From Saposhnikovia divaricata (lineage: Eukaryota > Streptophyta > Magnoliopsida > Apiales > Apiaceae): DNA of 64,000 nt. The stretch spans positions 145,556,148 through 145,620,147 of the forward strand of contig CM071598.1 in assembly GCA_036435485.1 (NCBI GenBank). Reading direction: 5' to 3'. Position numbers and translations under genes: made by a program. Positions 11,677 through 23,162 of the stretch are shown here, piece after piece (position 1 is the stretch's first letter; every line of letters starts with the position of its first letter). The notes below the pieces were generated by a model. The model saw nothing but the letters and a program-made list of their open reading frames with translations. It did not search any database and was not told where the DNA came from.

Positions 11677-14600
11677 TGTAACACCCCTAGATCCGGGGTC
11701 AGGGATCTGGTCGTTACCGTCTCAATTCCCATCCACAGTTCAACATAAATATTAAATTACAACCTTGTGACCCAAAACAATAACATAAAACACACCCGTT
11801 ATAGTCCCAGAGATGAAATCAGAGTAACAACCAAATTTTATTAAACACATTATGAGTTCTTACAACCCAAAAGAATTTTAATATAAATACATACTCTTTG
11901 CCATCCATTTACATGAGTCATACTAGACCATATACTTGGTACTGAAAGAATAAATCTATCCTACCAATAGCTTTCTCTTCGGCTCTGGTAGTCTCATCGT
12001 CCTCGCCAGCATCGAGTGCGCCTTGTGCGAGTCATCTGGTCTAGCTGTTGTTGTGATATAATAATAAAGCAAGGGTGAGCAATAGCCCACCAACAATAAT
12101 ATTTAACTGAACGATAATATATAATAGTTCAAAAGTATCTTTCAAACCATATGCCATGCATTTACGGAAATGATGCCAGTATAATATGAACGATGAAGTT
12201 ACAAGGTAACTCAAAATGTAAATATATGAGGGAATATCTGCTATGTCGAAAATAAGCAAGATATTATAAAGAGGAACTTGCAAGGAAAATATTGCAATTT
12301 CAGTTACGAACACTTTTCCAGCTCTGCCAACAGTAATCATGTTGCAGGAAATAAATAAGTTTGGATGATGAACCAATGATGGAGTATTCACCGCGCCCGC
12401 TGTTCCAATCTTGATGATCAGTCAAGATCGTACAGCTCAAATTAGATTTACTACCGGTAGAAGGAAGAACTGACGGCTTTACTTGTCTACCGCCTTACTA
12501 GCTCTCCCAGGCCAACGGTTGGGCCAAAGGGGATGGACCGGCGCTACTCGGCCTCTTACACGACTCCTAGTTCCAATAGAATTCATGATTCTGAATGTAA
12601 CATTCGTCCCCCTTTCCCCAAGTATAATACTTGTTGATAAGACTCTACAAAGTAGTCGTATCTAGTTGGAAAGGAAAATTCACCAATAACTTCCAAGCTA
12701 TTGCTTGGTAACGAACATCAACTTGTTCCAACAATCTTACCCCTCGAAAGATGAGAAGGTAAACACAGACTTAATGAGTCCATAGCAACCAAGTTGCGAG
12801 TGAAGAGGATAAATTATGACCGGGAAGTCAACAAGATAAATAACATTGCTCAAGTAGGTTCCCCTATAATATGGAAGTTTGAGCGACCATTTAAATCCTT
12901 TTAAGATAGATTTAAATGAAAAAGAAAGAGTTGGGAACCTTTCCTTGATAAAATAGTCGTAAAAAGACTCCGAAATATTTTACATAATATCTAGAGGTGG
13001 AAGGTAATCTCCGAATAATATAAATTATTTTAAAAAGAATTTTAAAAGGATTAAATAAATATTCCAAGAATATTTATTTACTCAATAATAATTATGGAAT
13101 ATTATTAACTCATAATATTGCTCGTAAGTAATCCTCGAATGAATATATGGAATTATTTAATAAATAAATCCCTCCTTAAATGAATATTCGAAATAATATT
13201 CATTAAATAATTAAACTCCAATAAATATTTAAAATAGTATTCCATAAATAAGTCGAACCTTAAATGAATATTCGAAAATAATGTTCATTTAATATTTACT
13301 CTTTTAAATGAAAATCCAAATAGCATTCATTTAATAAATAATCTTCTAAATGAATATCCAAATAATATTCATTTAGTAATCAAAACTTTAAAGGAATAAT
13401 CGAAATAATATTCCTTAAGTAAATAGAACTTCCAATGAATATTTTAAAATAATATTCATTAAGTACATAAAACCTTAAATGAATATTCGAAAGTAATATT
13501 CATTTAATAAATAACATTCTAAAGAATATCAAAATAATATTCATTAAATATCAACTCTAAATGAATATTCAAAATTAACATTCATTTATTATCTCTCGAC
13601 TAAGATAATACTCGAATAACATTCCTCGAAATATTTCCAAGTAATTGATACTTTATGGAATATAATAACGTTTAACAATAACCTTCCTCAGATAAATAAT
13701 AATCTGTCGTTGGAATCCCTCCGGGTTTCCACGACTATCTATAACTCAAAATACCGACTCCCGGTCTATATTTAGAATGAATATCATATGCCCTTCGCTA
13801 AGGGTCTTACCAAAATAATCTGGCTTATTACTGATAAATCGTATCTAGTCTATAAGCCAATATCAATTCAGGGAACAAGTATCACAAAAAAACCAGAGTC
13901 ACAATATAATTAGAAACAGGCATGCATGCGATGGCATATGTAAAACAGAAATCATATACATATATTATCACAACAACAGGTTCAAAGGTTTGAACACTTG
14001 CCTGGTAGTCGGGTGTGGGTAGAGGTAGCGTGTCCCGGTTCAGCTCGGTGATCTATAAACAATCATAATATTCGAGATTAATCACCTAACACTTCTTTAG
14101 AAGGTTACGTATAACTTTACTTAAGTCGAAACACGCTTTCAAGTTATCTCGTTATGCACCCTTTTGTATAACTCTTTTTATTACCGATACGATCCGACTT
14201 TTGTTCGTTATTAAGACATGTCATTGTACTTACACTTGACATATAATTAAGCCAGGTAAGTCCTAAGGTCGGTCGTTTACGAACCAAGATTATACCTCGA
14301 GTTTTATCGCCCATTTTCTAAGTGTTTTACCAAAGTTATAACCAAGTATCCATTTTAGGGGTTCGTTTATATTTAACCTCGACTTGAACATTTTTATAAA
14401 ATCGAAAAACGATCCAAATGACATGTGGTTTTCTTTCAAATCTTCCTCATGACCTCTAATATTTAATTACCATTATTCGTCACAAACTTTCATATTTTAC
14501 CGAGGTTCAATTTTAATAACGAACTTGTAGTTACGGTTTCGAACAACTTTTACTAAGTCGACCATAACTCCTAAACCGTAAGTCGGAATGCTTCGATTCT

Positions 14601-16417
14601 TTCGCCAAAGCGATCTATGACTCGAGATCTACAAGGTTAGGTCATGTATCCATTAAGGTCAGAAATTTAACCTAACTGTTATGCACGAATTAATAAGGTC
14701 TAATGAAAATCGGGCATTACGACGGCTATAAATCGAACGTTTCAAAATTGTTTTCAACACAACCAAGCCACACCGGGCATCCATACATCTTATACACATG
14801 TTATACATCTCAACAAGTCCAGGAATATTACTCTTCACCATCATAATCATCATATGGTCAAACCAACTACAAGATCATGCTCATGATAACACTAATGTCA
14901 TAACTATGCTAAAATCCACCAAAAACATACATAATCTTAAAATAAGATCTAGGGTTCTTAAGGATTATACCTTCCTTGGAGAGTGTCCTAGCCTTACTAA
15001 GCTTGTTATAGTCCTTGTATAGCCTCAACAAAGCTTAGATCATCCAAACAAAACAAGAAATCAAAGTTAGTTTCTAAGGGTTACTATTCATCATCACTTT
15101 TGTAAAAATCATAGAAAATCGAAAAATAAGAGTTTGGCTCTCAAATTTTTACCACATCTTGGCCTCTTCATAAGCTTTGTTTTGAGTCCTATATCATCTA
15201 ATTTGAAGCTTCGTAGCTATGGTTTTGAACCCGTTTTTCCCACTGGACAGAAACTGGTCAAATTTGTTGCCCCAACTTTGAGCATGGATATGACTAGGCT
15301 ATACTACTTTGTTGGCCATGAAATTTTGAACGAACCTTACACATGGTGTGGAGAGGCTATGGTCAAAATTTGGTGATTTTAGAAGCTCTAGATTTTGAGA
15401 TATGAATTTTTCTTTCATGGCTATTCTTGCTGGGCAGTTTTGAAGAAATGGAGAGAATGGAGTTTGCTTGGCTTGTCTTTGATCTCATCTAGTCTAAATG
15501 AATTATTGTTGATAATATCTTGCATAAAGCCACTTTAATAAAGTGCTTTGGTCATGGATGAGCTAATCAAGTGGACAAGTGTTGCATTCTTGTGGCAAGG
15601 TGTGTGTTGTAAGCTAAGTGCTTGGTTGGTTTTCTAATGATGCTAGTTAACTTGTAACTAACTTGGTTACTTGATGTTATCCACTAGCACATGCATGTAT
15701 CTTGATTCCTTGCTTGTTTCCTTGTCCGTTTATTACTCAATTCATTGATCGTTCGGAGGAATAACTCATTCGTTTCTAGTTAGGGTTTTACTGACAACCT
15801 TCTTAACATTTATAATACCATTCTCCATCTTTCTTGGTAACTCTCGAATTTAAATTCCTTAAATCCTCTCATTAAATCCTTAAGTCTATCAGTGTCCAGG
15901 GAATTCTCGGAGAAAATAAAAATGCTGTTTTTCAGAATCCGACAGCTTTTACATACACTTATTTTCCCCTCGAATCACTAATACGAATTCAAAAATCCAT
16001 TCCGGGTACTTCTATATAGTGTCGTCTCATAATATTCTCATTCCCACCAAAAACACTATTCATCCATTTTTCTTTACTTACTCTCTCGGTTTATACAAAT
16101 GTCCCGATTCTCTTTCGAACATTCCTTAACCCTTTTACGGAACCACCGGACTAATAACAGATATCGATTTGGATGACATGAGAATAATCTTCTTCATTGG
16201 AATTGCCACTTCTTAATTTCCTAGGAGATAGATAATTCTTATATAAGTTATCAACCAATACCATTCTTCATGGCATATCATAATTGAATCCGAATCCATT
16301 CAATATCCATCTATTAACCCATTGATACATTCATACTCCAATACATAATAAAAAGTTTTAATTAGTACCAAAAATCTGGGTTCTTACAAATTATATCCAA
16401 AATTTGGGGTTCTTGCA
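11677..16417 (-). repeat. Element B 5' LTR
   Basis: 4,741 bp, the same length as the partner LTR with no net indel. Substitutions seen by eye number about 11, including the last bases TTCTTGCA here against TTCTTACA. The fold-back array recurs at about 13019-13629. Confidence 0.95.
13019..13629. repeat. Tandem fold-back array in element B 5' LTR
   Basis: Second copy of the array at 2090-2700, essentially identical because both LTRs derive from one reverse-transcription event. Confidence 0.8.
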
Positions 16418-17778
16418 TAGATAAGACTGCAGCACATGTTGAGGGGGAGCAAGTGAACGATGAAAATGAACCCCAATCAAGTGAAGAAACATCAAATAAT
16501 GCATATGCTGCTAATGATTCATTAAACTCTGATTCATTAGACTCTGAAAGCAACAGCTCAGGTATGGAGTAGAGCGCATCCCTTTGAACAGATCATTGGT
16601 GAACCAGACACGGGTGTAAAGACTAGAAGAGCAACATAGAATGAATGCAATTTTGTAGGATTTTTATCTCAAATTGAACCTAAAAAGGTTGATGAAGCTC
16701 TAGATGATCCAGATTGGGTAACTGCAATGCAGGAAGAACTCAATCAATTTCAAAGGCAGAAAGTATGGAAGCTGGTGCCAAGACCAAAAGATAAATCTGT
16801 AATTGGCACTAGATGAGTGTTTAGGAATAAACTGGATGAAAATGGTATTGTTACGAGGAACAAGGCTCGATTGGTAGCAAAGGGTTACTCTCAAGAAGAG
16901 GGAATTGATTATGATGAAACCTATGCTCCAGTTGCGAGGCTTGAACAATCAGGATGTTCTTAGCATTTGCTGCACACTCCAACTTTAAGGTTTTTCAGAT
17001 GGATATGAAGAGTGCATTTTTGAACGGAAATCTAGAAGAAGAAGTCTATGTTGAACAACCCCCTGGGTTCGAAGACAAGGAATTTGAAGGTTTTGTGTAC
17101 TTTCTCTTCAAAGCTCTCTATGGTCTCAAGAAAGCCCCTCGAACATGGTATAATACTCTCTCCCAGTTCTTACTTGAAAATGGTTTTACAAGAGGTATCA
17201 TCGACAAAACTCTCTTTCATAAAAAGCATAAAAATGATATAATTCTGGTGCAAGATTGGGGAACCCCCAATCTTGGGATTTGGTACCTTAAAGGTACAGG
17301 TTTTGACATAGTTGGTTATACAGATTCTAACTTCGTAGGTTGTAAGATTGATCGGAAAAGTACTTCTGGAAGCTGTCAGTTTCTAGGAAGAAGGTTGGTA
17401 TCTTGGTACAGCAAGAAGCAACACTCAGTATCTACCTCGATAGCCGAAGCAGAATACATTGCGGCAGGTAGTTGTTGTGCTCAGCTCTTGTGGATGAGGA
17501 ATCAACTTCAGGACTATGGACTCATGTTGGACAAAATTCCAATTCTATGCGACAACATGAGTGCCATTGCCATTGCCAACAATCCATTTCAACATACCAG
17601 GACTAAGCACATTGATATCAGGTATCATTTCTTAGGAGAGCATGTCATGAATGGAACTGTGGTATTATATTTTGTTCCCGCAGATCAACAAATTGCAGAC
17701 ATCTTTACTAAACCACGGGATGAATCCACTTACTCCAGGTTAGTTGGTGAACTTGGGCTGTTAAATCTGTCTAATTAA
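16418..17778 (+). pseudogene. Element A pol, RT-RNase H part with core deletion
   Basis: Continues pol after B. A Ser/Asn/Glu-rich linker ends in a TAG at 16570, then the RT N-terminus follows in another frame (PKKVDEALDDPDW, RNKARLVAKGYSQEEGIDYDET), with a Trp codon changed to TGA near 16815 and a one-base loss near 16945. From 16954 a 274-residue frame runs through MDMKSAFLNG and DIILVQ, then jumps straight to the NLGIWYLKGT block. About 120 residues, including the YVDD catalytic motif present in C and F, are deleted. RNase H and the terminal ADIFTK block remain. RT and RNase H resemble element C more than F, unlike the integrase. Confidence 0.9.
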
Positions 17779-18510
17779 TCTTGGATAATCAATAACTGCA
17801 ATTTGTTATAAGTTCACATGTATTTTAAATGTCCATATGTTTAGGACTTGTGAATTTATTTGAATCCAGTCCTTATATTACAGTTATCTCTATATTAATT
17901 ACCATGCTTATAACTGCTATATTTTATGGCAATTAGTTAGTAAATAATTGTGTCAATTGTAGCATAATTAAATAAATATTTTATTGACATATATCAATTA
18001 ATGATACTTTGTTAATTTTATGTCTATTTAATTATGAGTTTGTCTGATTATTGTGGAATAATTCTTGAATTATTGATTGGTTATTTTAAATCCACAATAA
18101 TTAGAAATAATAAGTGTGTATGTGTGTGTGTACATAGGCTGATAGGTCTCGGTGATAAGATGTTTTTTGGCTGACAGGTTTTGGTGATAAGATGTTTTTT
18201 CGGCTAATTAGGTTGTTAGGTGAGAAATTATTGAGCGGTGTTATTCTTTAAACATAACCTGTCACTATCACACCTAACCCACTAATCCTTGAAACCTTAT
18301 AAATGATGAGTTTTTGTTTATATTTAACATCATCATTTTTCAGATATACATACAGAGCATATACACATAATTGTTGAAAATTTCAAGCTTTGACTGGAAA
18401 GATCTCACAATCTAGCTGGTGGTTTTTAGAGCGGATTTCATATTCATGTTATACGCATCATCCTTTATGAAAACTAACCCTTGTTGTTAAATTTCCTCAA
18501 AGTTTTGAAA
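17779..18510 (+). other. Element A spacer between pol and additional ORF
   Basis: AT-rich and without an ORF. It holds a TG microsatellite near 18110-18132, two copies of a 32-bp direct repeat (18137-18200), and a TATA-like TTATAAATG at 18297-18305. The TATA lies about 210 nt before the additional ORF's ATG and is followed by a leader-like stretch with TTTTTCAG. This suggests, but does not prove, a separate promoter for the additional ORF. Confidence 0.6.
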
Positions 18511-20606
18511 ATGGCATTGCAGGGAAGCTTTTTAATTGCTAAAGTTAATCCTATTTCCATTCAGCAAATCGAACCATTCAGGATGAGCAATTTCGGGCTT
18601 GGACACAATTTCTGAATGAACATTCATTAATTCACTATGATTTAGTTACACAAGTGCAGCTTAACCATGTTGCATTGCGTGAACTATATTGCAGTGCAGT
18701 TAACACTGCTGGACAGGACGAGTGTGCAATCACATATTGACTGTTTGGTAGTTCGATTAGGGTCACTGAACGAGATGTTAATCGAATTCTTCATTTTCTT
18801 ATGGAAAATCTCGTTTCTGATCCTACACCTGAACAGACTGAAATGTTCTTTCATTTTATAAGGTACCAAGATGGCAATTTCAATACTGGTAATCTTTCTA
18901 GAATGTTTCTAACCCAGTACTGGAATTTCTTCTTTCACATTCTTAACCATGTTTTTTTCTCAAATAGAACAAATCAAGATCGAATACCTAAATTTATTCA
19001 AAAAATAGGGTATACGGTCGCCAATAATTTGAGGATAAATTTTGGAAAAATAGTGCTTGGTCAAATCATTTTAAAAATGAAACGCTTGGGAACAAGAGAT
19101 GTTCGGACTCAAAATGTCAAATGTCTATATCCAAGGTTTCTACAGCTAATATTAAATGATTTTTTGAATGATGAAGACAGGGTACGCTTGGAAAATGGTG
19201 GAATGTTCTTACATGAGGATGAATGTAATTAATTACATAAACAAAAAGAACTATACGGATGTGACTACAGTGCTAACTGAATATCTAAAGACTGTCCCAC
19301 TTCCGTTGTTACCAAGACCAGTGAGAGCAGGTATACGACAAGGTAATATATCAATCCCTGCTATTCCAACCTCTGTATTCCCTGTTTTGTCACAGTAAAT
19401 ACAGTTTCTACAGCCCCTAGTGGCCATCTTACCCGACCAAGAGCAGGAAATCCCACCAACTCTAACACAGGTCGAAGAGCCCATTCTACAAATGCAAACA
19501 CAAACACAACAAACTCCTACACCTCAATTATCACTTAAACGACCAGTCATCCACATTATTGAGGGAGATAGTGCCTCAGCAGCACCACATAAGGAGTTAG
19601 CTACATCAGCCGCTCTACCTCATTCTAAACAGAGTAAACCCAATGAACCTGAGGTAACGGCAACTGTTAGTGAAACAATTCTTTCTTATCCAATAAGTTA
19701 AAATGTAAATGAGGTTTAATTGATGGGAGCAACTATCTTGAGTTCCATTTCACGGAACATAAGAGTGGTTGATGATCTTTCTAAATATCAAATGCCTTCA
19801 TAGGCATCCGAGGTGGAATTACCTACCTCGATAACTGCTTGTGAATCTTCCATTTTACGGAAAGATCCATCGGTAGGTGGTTCTTTTATGAACCAAGTGT
19901 CTTCACAGACATACGAGGGAAACTTGGGTTTTGTGCCATTTAATCGATTCAAGTTTAACCTCCCAGAAGGAAAATCTCTGGATCTCTTTTGAGATTTACC
20001 ACTCTTTACCAGTGGTCGGCAACTCGCTTCACGTGAGGACGGAAGCTCATGAACTTTCATTGCACCATCCGTGACCTCTGAAAAAGAGGCTTGGATGATT
20101 TCATTTACAGGTACACATATCGGTGGAAGCTCTGGAGGAGAGTTGAGGGAAACACGAATAGAACATGTAAGTGTAACCCATACCACTAAACCGAGTGAAT
20201 ATAAAGTGTTGAGTGAAACACCTGCAGAACGTACGAGTGAGCAACCTACTCAACCACATGCACCTGTAACCAGAAAGGAATACAAAAGACTCCTTACACT
20301 GGTCCAAACAATGGAGAAAGAGTTGTCAAATATCTGTAAGTCCATTAGAGAAATAAAAAATTTGCAACTTATTCAACATGTTGTATTCCAGGTTCAATTG
20401 AATACCATGGCAACCTAGTTAAATGATGCAATCAACTCCTTGGTAAAGCCATCTTCGTCTAATTTACCAAATCCACATCCTACTACTCTGGAGGATAACC
20501 CAACTGAGGGGGAGAAGGTGGATGACCACGAAAAATCTACTAGGCGTAAGGGCAAGGAAAAGGTTGTTGACACGGAATTAACTTTATTTTGGGAAAGGAA
20601 AAGCTA
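18511..20606 (+). pseudogene. Element A additional ORF (aORF), broken
   Basis: Starts at the ATG at 18511, the position matching C's aORF start. After a frameshift near 18585 the reading follows C's protein: a Phe-Arg-x-Trp / Phe-Leu-Asn-Glu block, then the long frame 18801-19232 with FIQKIGYTVANNLRINFGK and YPRFLQLILN, matching FLQHIGYAVAHNRRINIGR and YPRFFSLIFN in C. Later pieces (19420-19701, 20071-20418) are Thr/Gln/Pro/Glu-rich like C's middle, then a Lys-rich stretch. Several stops and frameshifts occur, and the C-terminal quarter of C's protein is missing. Function is unknown. No membrane segment is visible in what remains. Confidence 0.8.
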
Positions 20607-20834
20607 ATGGGAGTATTAGTGCTATGTGGAAAGAAAGCAAAGGCAAACTTGAAGATTTGTTCAATCTAAAGGAACAATTGTCTTGCACTTGGTTATTTTT
20701 AGAAATATGGAAAATGTATATATATGATCCAGAATGCACTTTAATATTATTTATCTTTGAACTTTATTTTTTGTTGTTGTTGTTGTATCAGTTGAGTTAT
20801 CCTTTAGGAATTTGCTTGTCAAACCCTAACAATC
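20607..20834 (+). other. Element A 3' untranslated region
   Basis: No gene. The end (a stretch reading TCCTTTAGGAATTTGCTTGT) matches the corresponding minus-strand region of C next to its polypurine tract, supporting A and C as one family at their 3' ends. Confidence 0.65.
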
Positions 20835-20848
20835 AAATAGGGGGAGAT
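20835..20848 (+). other. Element A polypurine tract
   Basis: AAATAGGGGGAGAT directly before the LTR start TGTAAAGC. The same tract precedes C's 3' LTR on the minus strand. Confidence 0.85.
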
Positions 20849-21528
20849 TGTAAAGCATAATGTAATGTAATATGTAATAGAGGACATATATAACTCAACT
20901 AGGATAAAAGATAAATAATATTAACTCTATACAGGGATCGTGAAATTTGAAGAACAGGCACCGACAAGGATCAAGTCGCTGAAAGAAGTTCATTAACATG
21001 ATCAAGCCTCAGTGACAGAATAAGATGTACAGATGATTCAGTTGAAGGACCAAAAGATTCCATGTATTTATATTATTTGAAGATACTGCTGCAGGCTAAT
21101 CAATTGGAATGTAACGAAGGTGTGAAGATCAAGATCAGTGCTAGTCACTTGTGAAGCAGACCAGTGCACTAAGTGTCAGCACATACGAGAAGGATCAACA
21201 CATTAATTCACAGAAAAAATTGCCAAAGCTTATTGACGTTCAAGGACAAACATAATATCTCAAGGTATTGTCAAAAAATAATTTACTCTGAAAATTAAAT
21301 AAGTAACAGATTAATTATTTATTTATTAAAAAAATAATTAAATTAATCTGGTACTTGGATTATTTTCTGAGATAAATTAAAACAACAGAATAAACAGAAG
21401 AGAGAAACCCAAGAGATATAAAAAATATTAATACTATGCACGGTTACTATGCAGGTACTGTGCAAATAATGATACTGTGCAAATAGTGGTTACTGTGCAA
21501 ATAGTGGTTACTGTGCAAATAATGGTTA
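20849..21528 (+). repeat. Element A 3' LTR, first segment
   Basis: Starts TGTAAAGC after the polypurine tract and runs to the insertion site of C. The last 5 bases (GGTTA, 21524-21528) are C's TSD. An 18-bp tandem repeat ends the segment. Confidence 0.8.
21456..21526. repeat. 18-bp tandem repeat in element A LTR
   Basis: Four units of about 18 bp with consensus TACTGTGCAAATAGTGGT (the first is 17 bp). Related GGTTACTATGCAGG copies lie at 21442-21455, 35283-35296 and, interrupted by D, at 35354-35359 plus 41406 onward. Confidence 0.9.
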
Positions 21529-22897
21529 TGTTAGGTCCGATAAGATTGTAGAAGGGGGGGTTGAATACAATCTTTACCTTTTTATCTAAATTTGTCCTTT
21601 AAATTTAGATTTGATAAAGACAAATTTATCTGCGGAAATATTTAACACAATTTTTCAAGTTGAATATAACTGTATATTAACTTGATGTGGTGTTACAAAA
21701 TCAGTATAACAACTTATCAAGATGTTAATAACTAATTAGAAAATTCGACATGAACTTTTCTAATTTAGTTAATAATAATCAAGATAAGAACTAGGAAACT
21801 TAATTCGCTAGTAGTACAAGAATCACAAATAAACAAGTTCTACCGGATAGAATATCACAAAGATGAAGAACTTGATTTTCTGGGAATTGTTTAAGCTTTG
21901 GTGTTCTTGGTGTTCTTGAGAGAGAGAATTCTGGTCTTGATTTAATGTTTTCTGCTGTGTTTTCTCCGTTATGACTTAATCTGGTCTGTTCTGATCTTTT
22001 ATATCAATAACAGGTCTTGCTGGCTTTCTGTAGGATATTTAATAGCTTCAGCATGACTTAAACAGCTTCCAAGACTTGATTTTCCTTCAATAAGACTTAC
22101 ACAAACCTCCATTATGACCTAAAATGTGTCGGTAAGACTTACCAGAATTTAGGTAAGACTTATAACAGCTGGCAGAGGTCGGTAGGACTTAAATCAGGTC
22201 GGTAGGACTTAAATCAGGAAAGGCTTCTGTCAGTAAGACTTAAATTAAGTCTTACCGAGTTTTATCCCTTCCAAGACTTAATCAACTTTCTTTCTTTAAG
22301 TCTTATTGATCCAATTAATTAGTTAATGTTTTAACTAATTCATATTTAATTGATACAATAATTAATTTAATAAATAAATTAATTCTACCAGAATTAATTC
22401 ATTTAATTAAATCAACTAAATTAATTTATATCAATTATAAATGAATTTAATTAAATCAATAAATAATTAATTTAATTCTTACAAACCACTAAAGGTAGTA
22501 AAGAATTACCACTGATTTGTGTTGACGTTCGATGTACTGTCTGGTTCATGAACGACTAACTTCAATGACGCTTCTTCACTTTTGACTTTAGGTTGTGGTT
22601 TATTTCTTCTCTCAATTCTCTTGTACTGTAACTGATCTTCAAACTATCACTCGAAAAATCTCTGTCACTGTTCAAATGAATCCATTAACTTCAATGCTGT
22701 ACTGGGGCTTGATCAGATAACTGAATCGTCTTCCAATGTATGACATCAAAACTATAGATTGACTTTTCTTCTTTCTTCTGACAAATAATACTTCTTGAGA
22801 TTCCTGTGACAGTTCATATGTATATTTACTTATTACAATTTGGTTTAAGTTGATTAGGATCCTCTAACTACAAATAGGCTGAGTCATATGCTTTTCA
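21529..22897 (-). repeat. Element C 3' LTR
   Basis: 1,369 bp, in its own sense starting TGAAAAGCATATGACTCAG and ending CGGACCTAACA. A TATAAAAG box is at 21996-22005 (minus sense). Upstream of it, in U3, is an inverted repeat with 11-bp arms GTAAGACTTAA / TTAAGTCTTAC and a 1-nt centre (22233-22255), plus several further AAGACTTA motifs. Confidence 0.95.
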
Positions 22898-22912
22898 ATC
22901 TCCCCCTATTTG
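22898..22912 (-). other. Element C polypurine tract
   Basis: Minus strand AAATAGGGGGAGAT next to the LTR start, identical to element A's. Confidence 0.85.
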
Positions 22913-23162
22913 TTTGTTAGACAATAACAAGCAAATTCCTAGAGGATACCTCAACTAATCCAACTTAACCAAATGAAAGATAAAACTTTAAATACTAAGT
23001 AAATATGAAAAAAAAGTTCTGGTTTATATTTAACATTTGTCAGATTCAAACATGAAAGATAAATACAAGATAGATGATCCTCTAGACTGATCATATGATA
23101 TAAATTCCTATCAAGATTTATCTAAGCTCTAAAGATATAACATGTAGAGCAATTCTTTATCT

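Larger units (their letters stand above)
748..16417 (-). mobile_element. Element B: non-autonomous LTR retrotransposon with 4.74-kb LTRs (gypsy-type, LARD-like)
   Basis: Two direct repeats of 4,741 bp (748-5488 and 11677-16417) bound a 6,188-bp interior. The TSD is TAGAT (743-747 and 16418-16422). Orientation is minus: a primer-binding site TGGTATCAGAGC (complement at 11661-11672) lies 4 nt inside the right LTR, and a purine-rich tract (complement of 5489-5501) abuts the left LTR. In its own sense each LTR begins TGTAAGAACCCC and ends GGGGTGTTACA, a form common in Tekay/Del gypsy elements. The interior has no long ORF, only an RNase H relic. About 11 LTR differences point to very recent insertion, so movement must have used another element's proteins. 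Confidence 0.93.
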
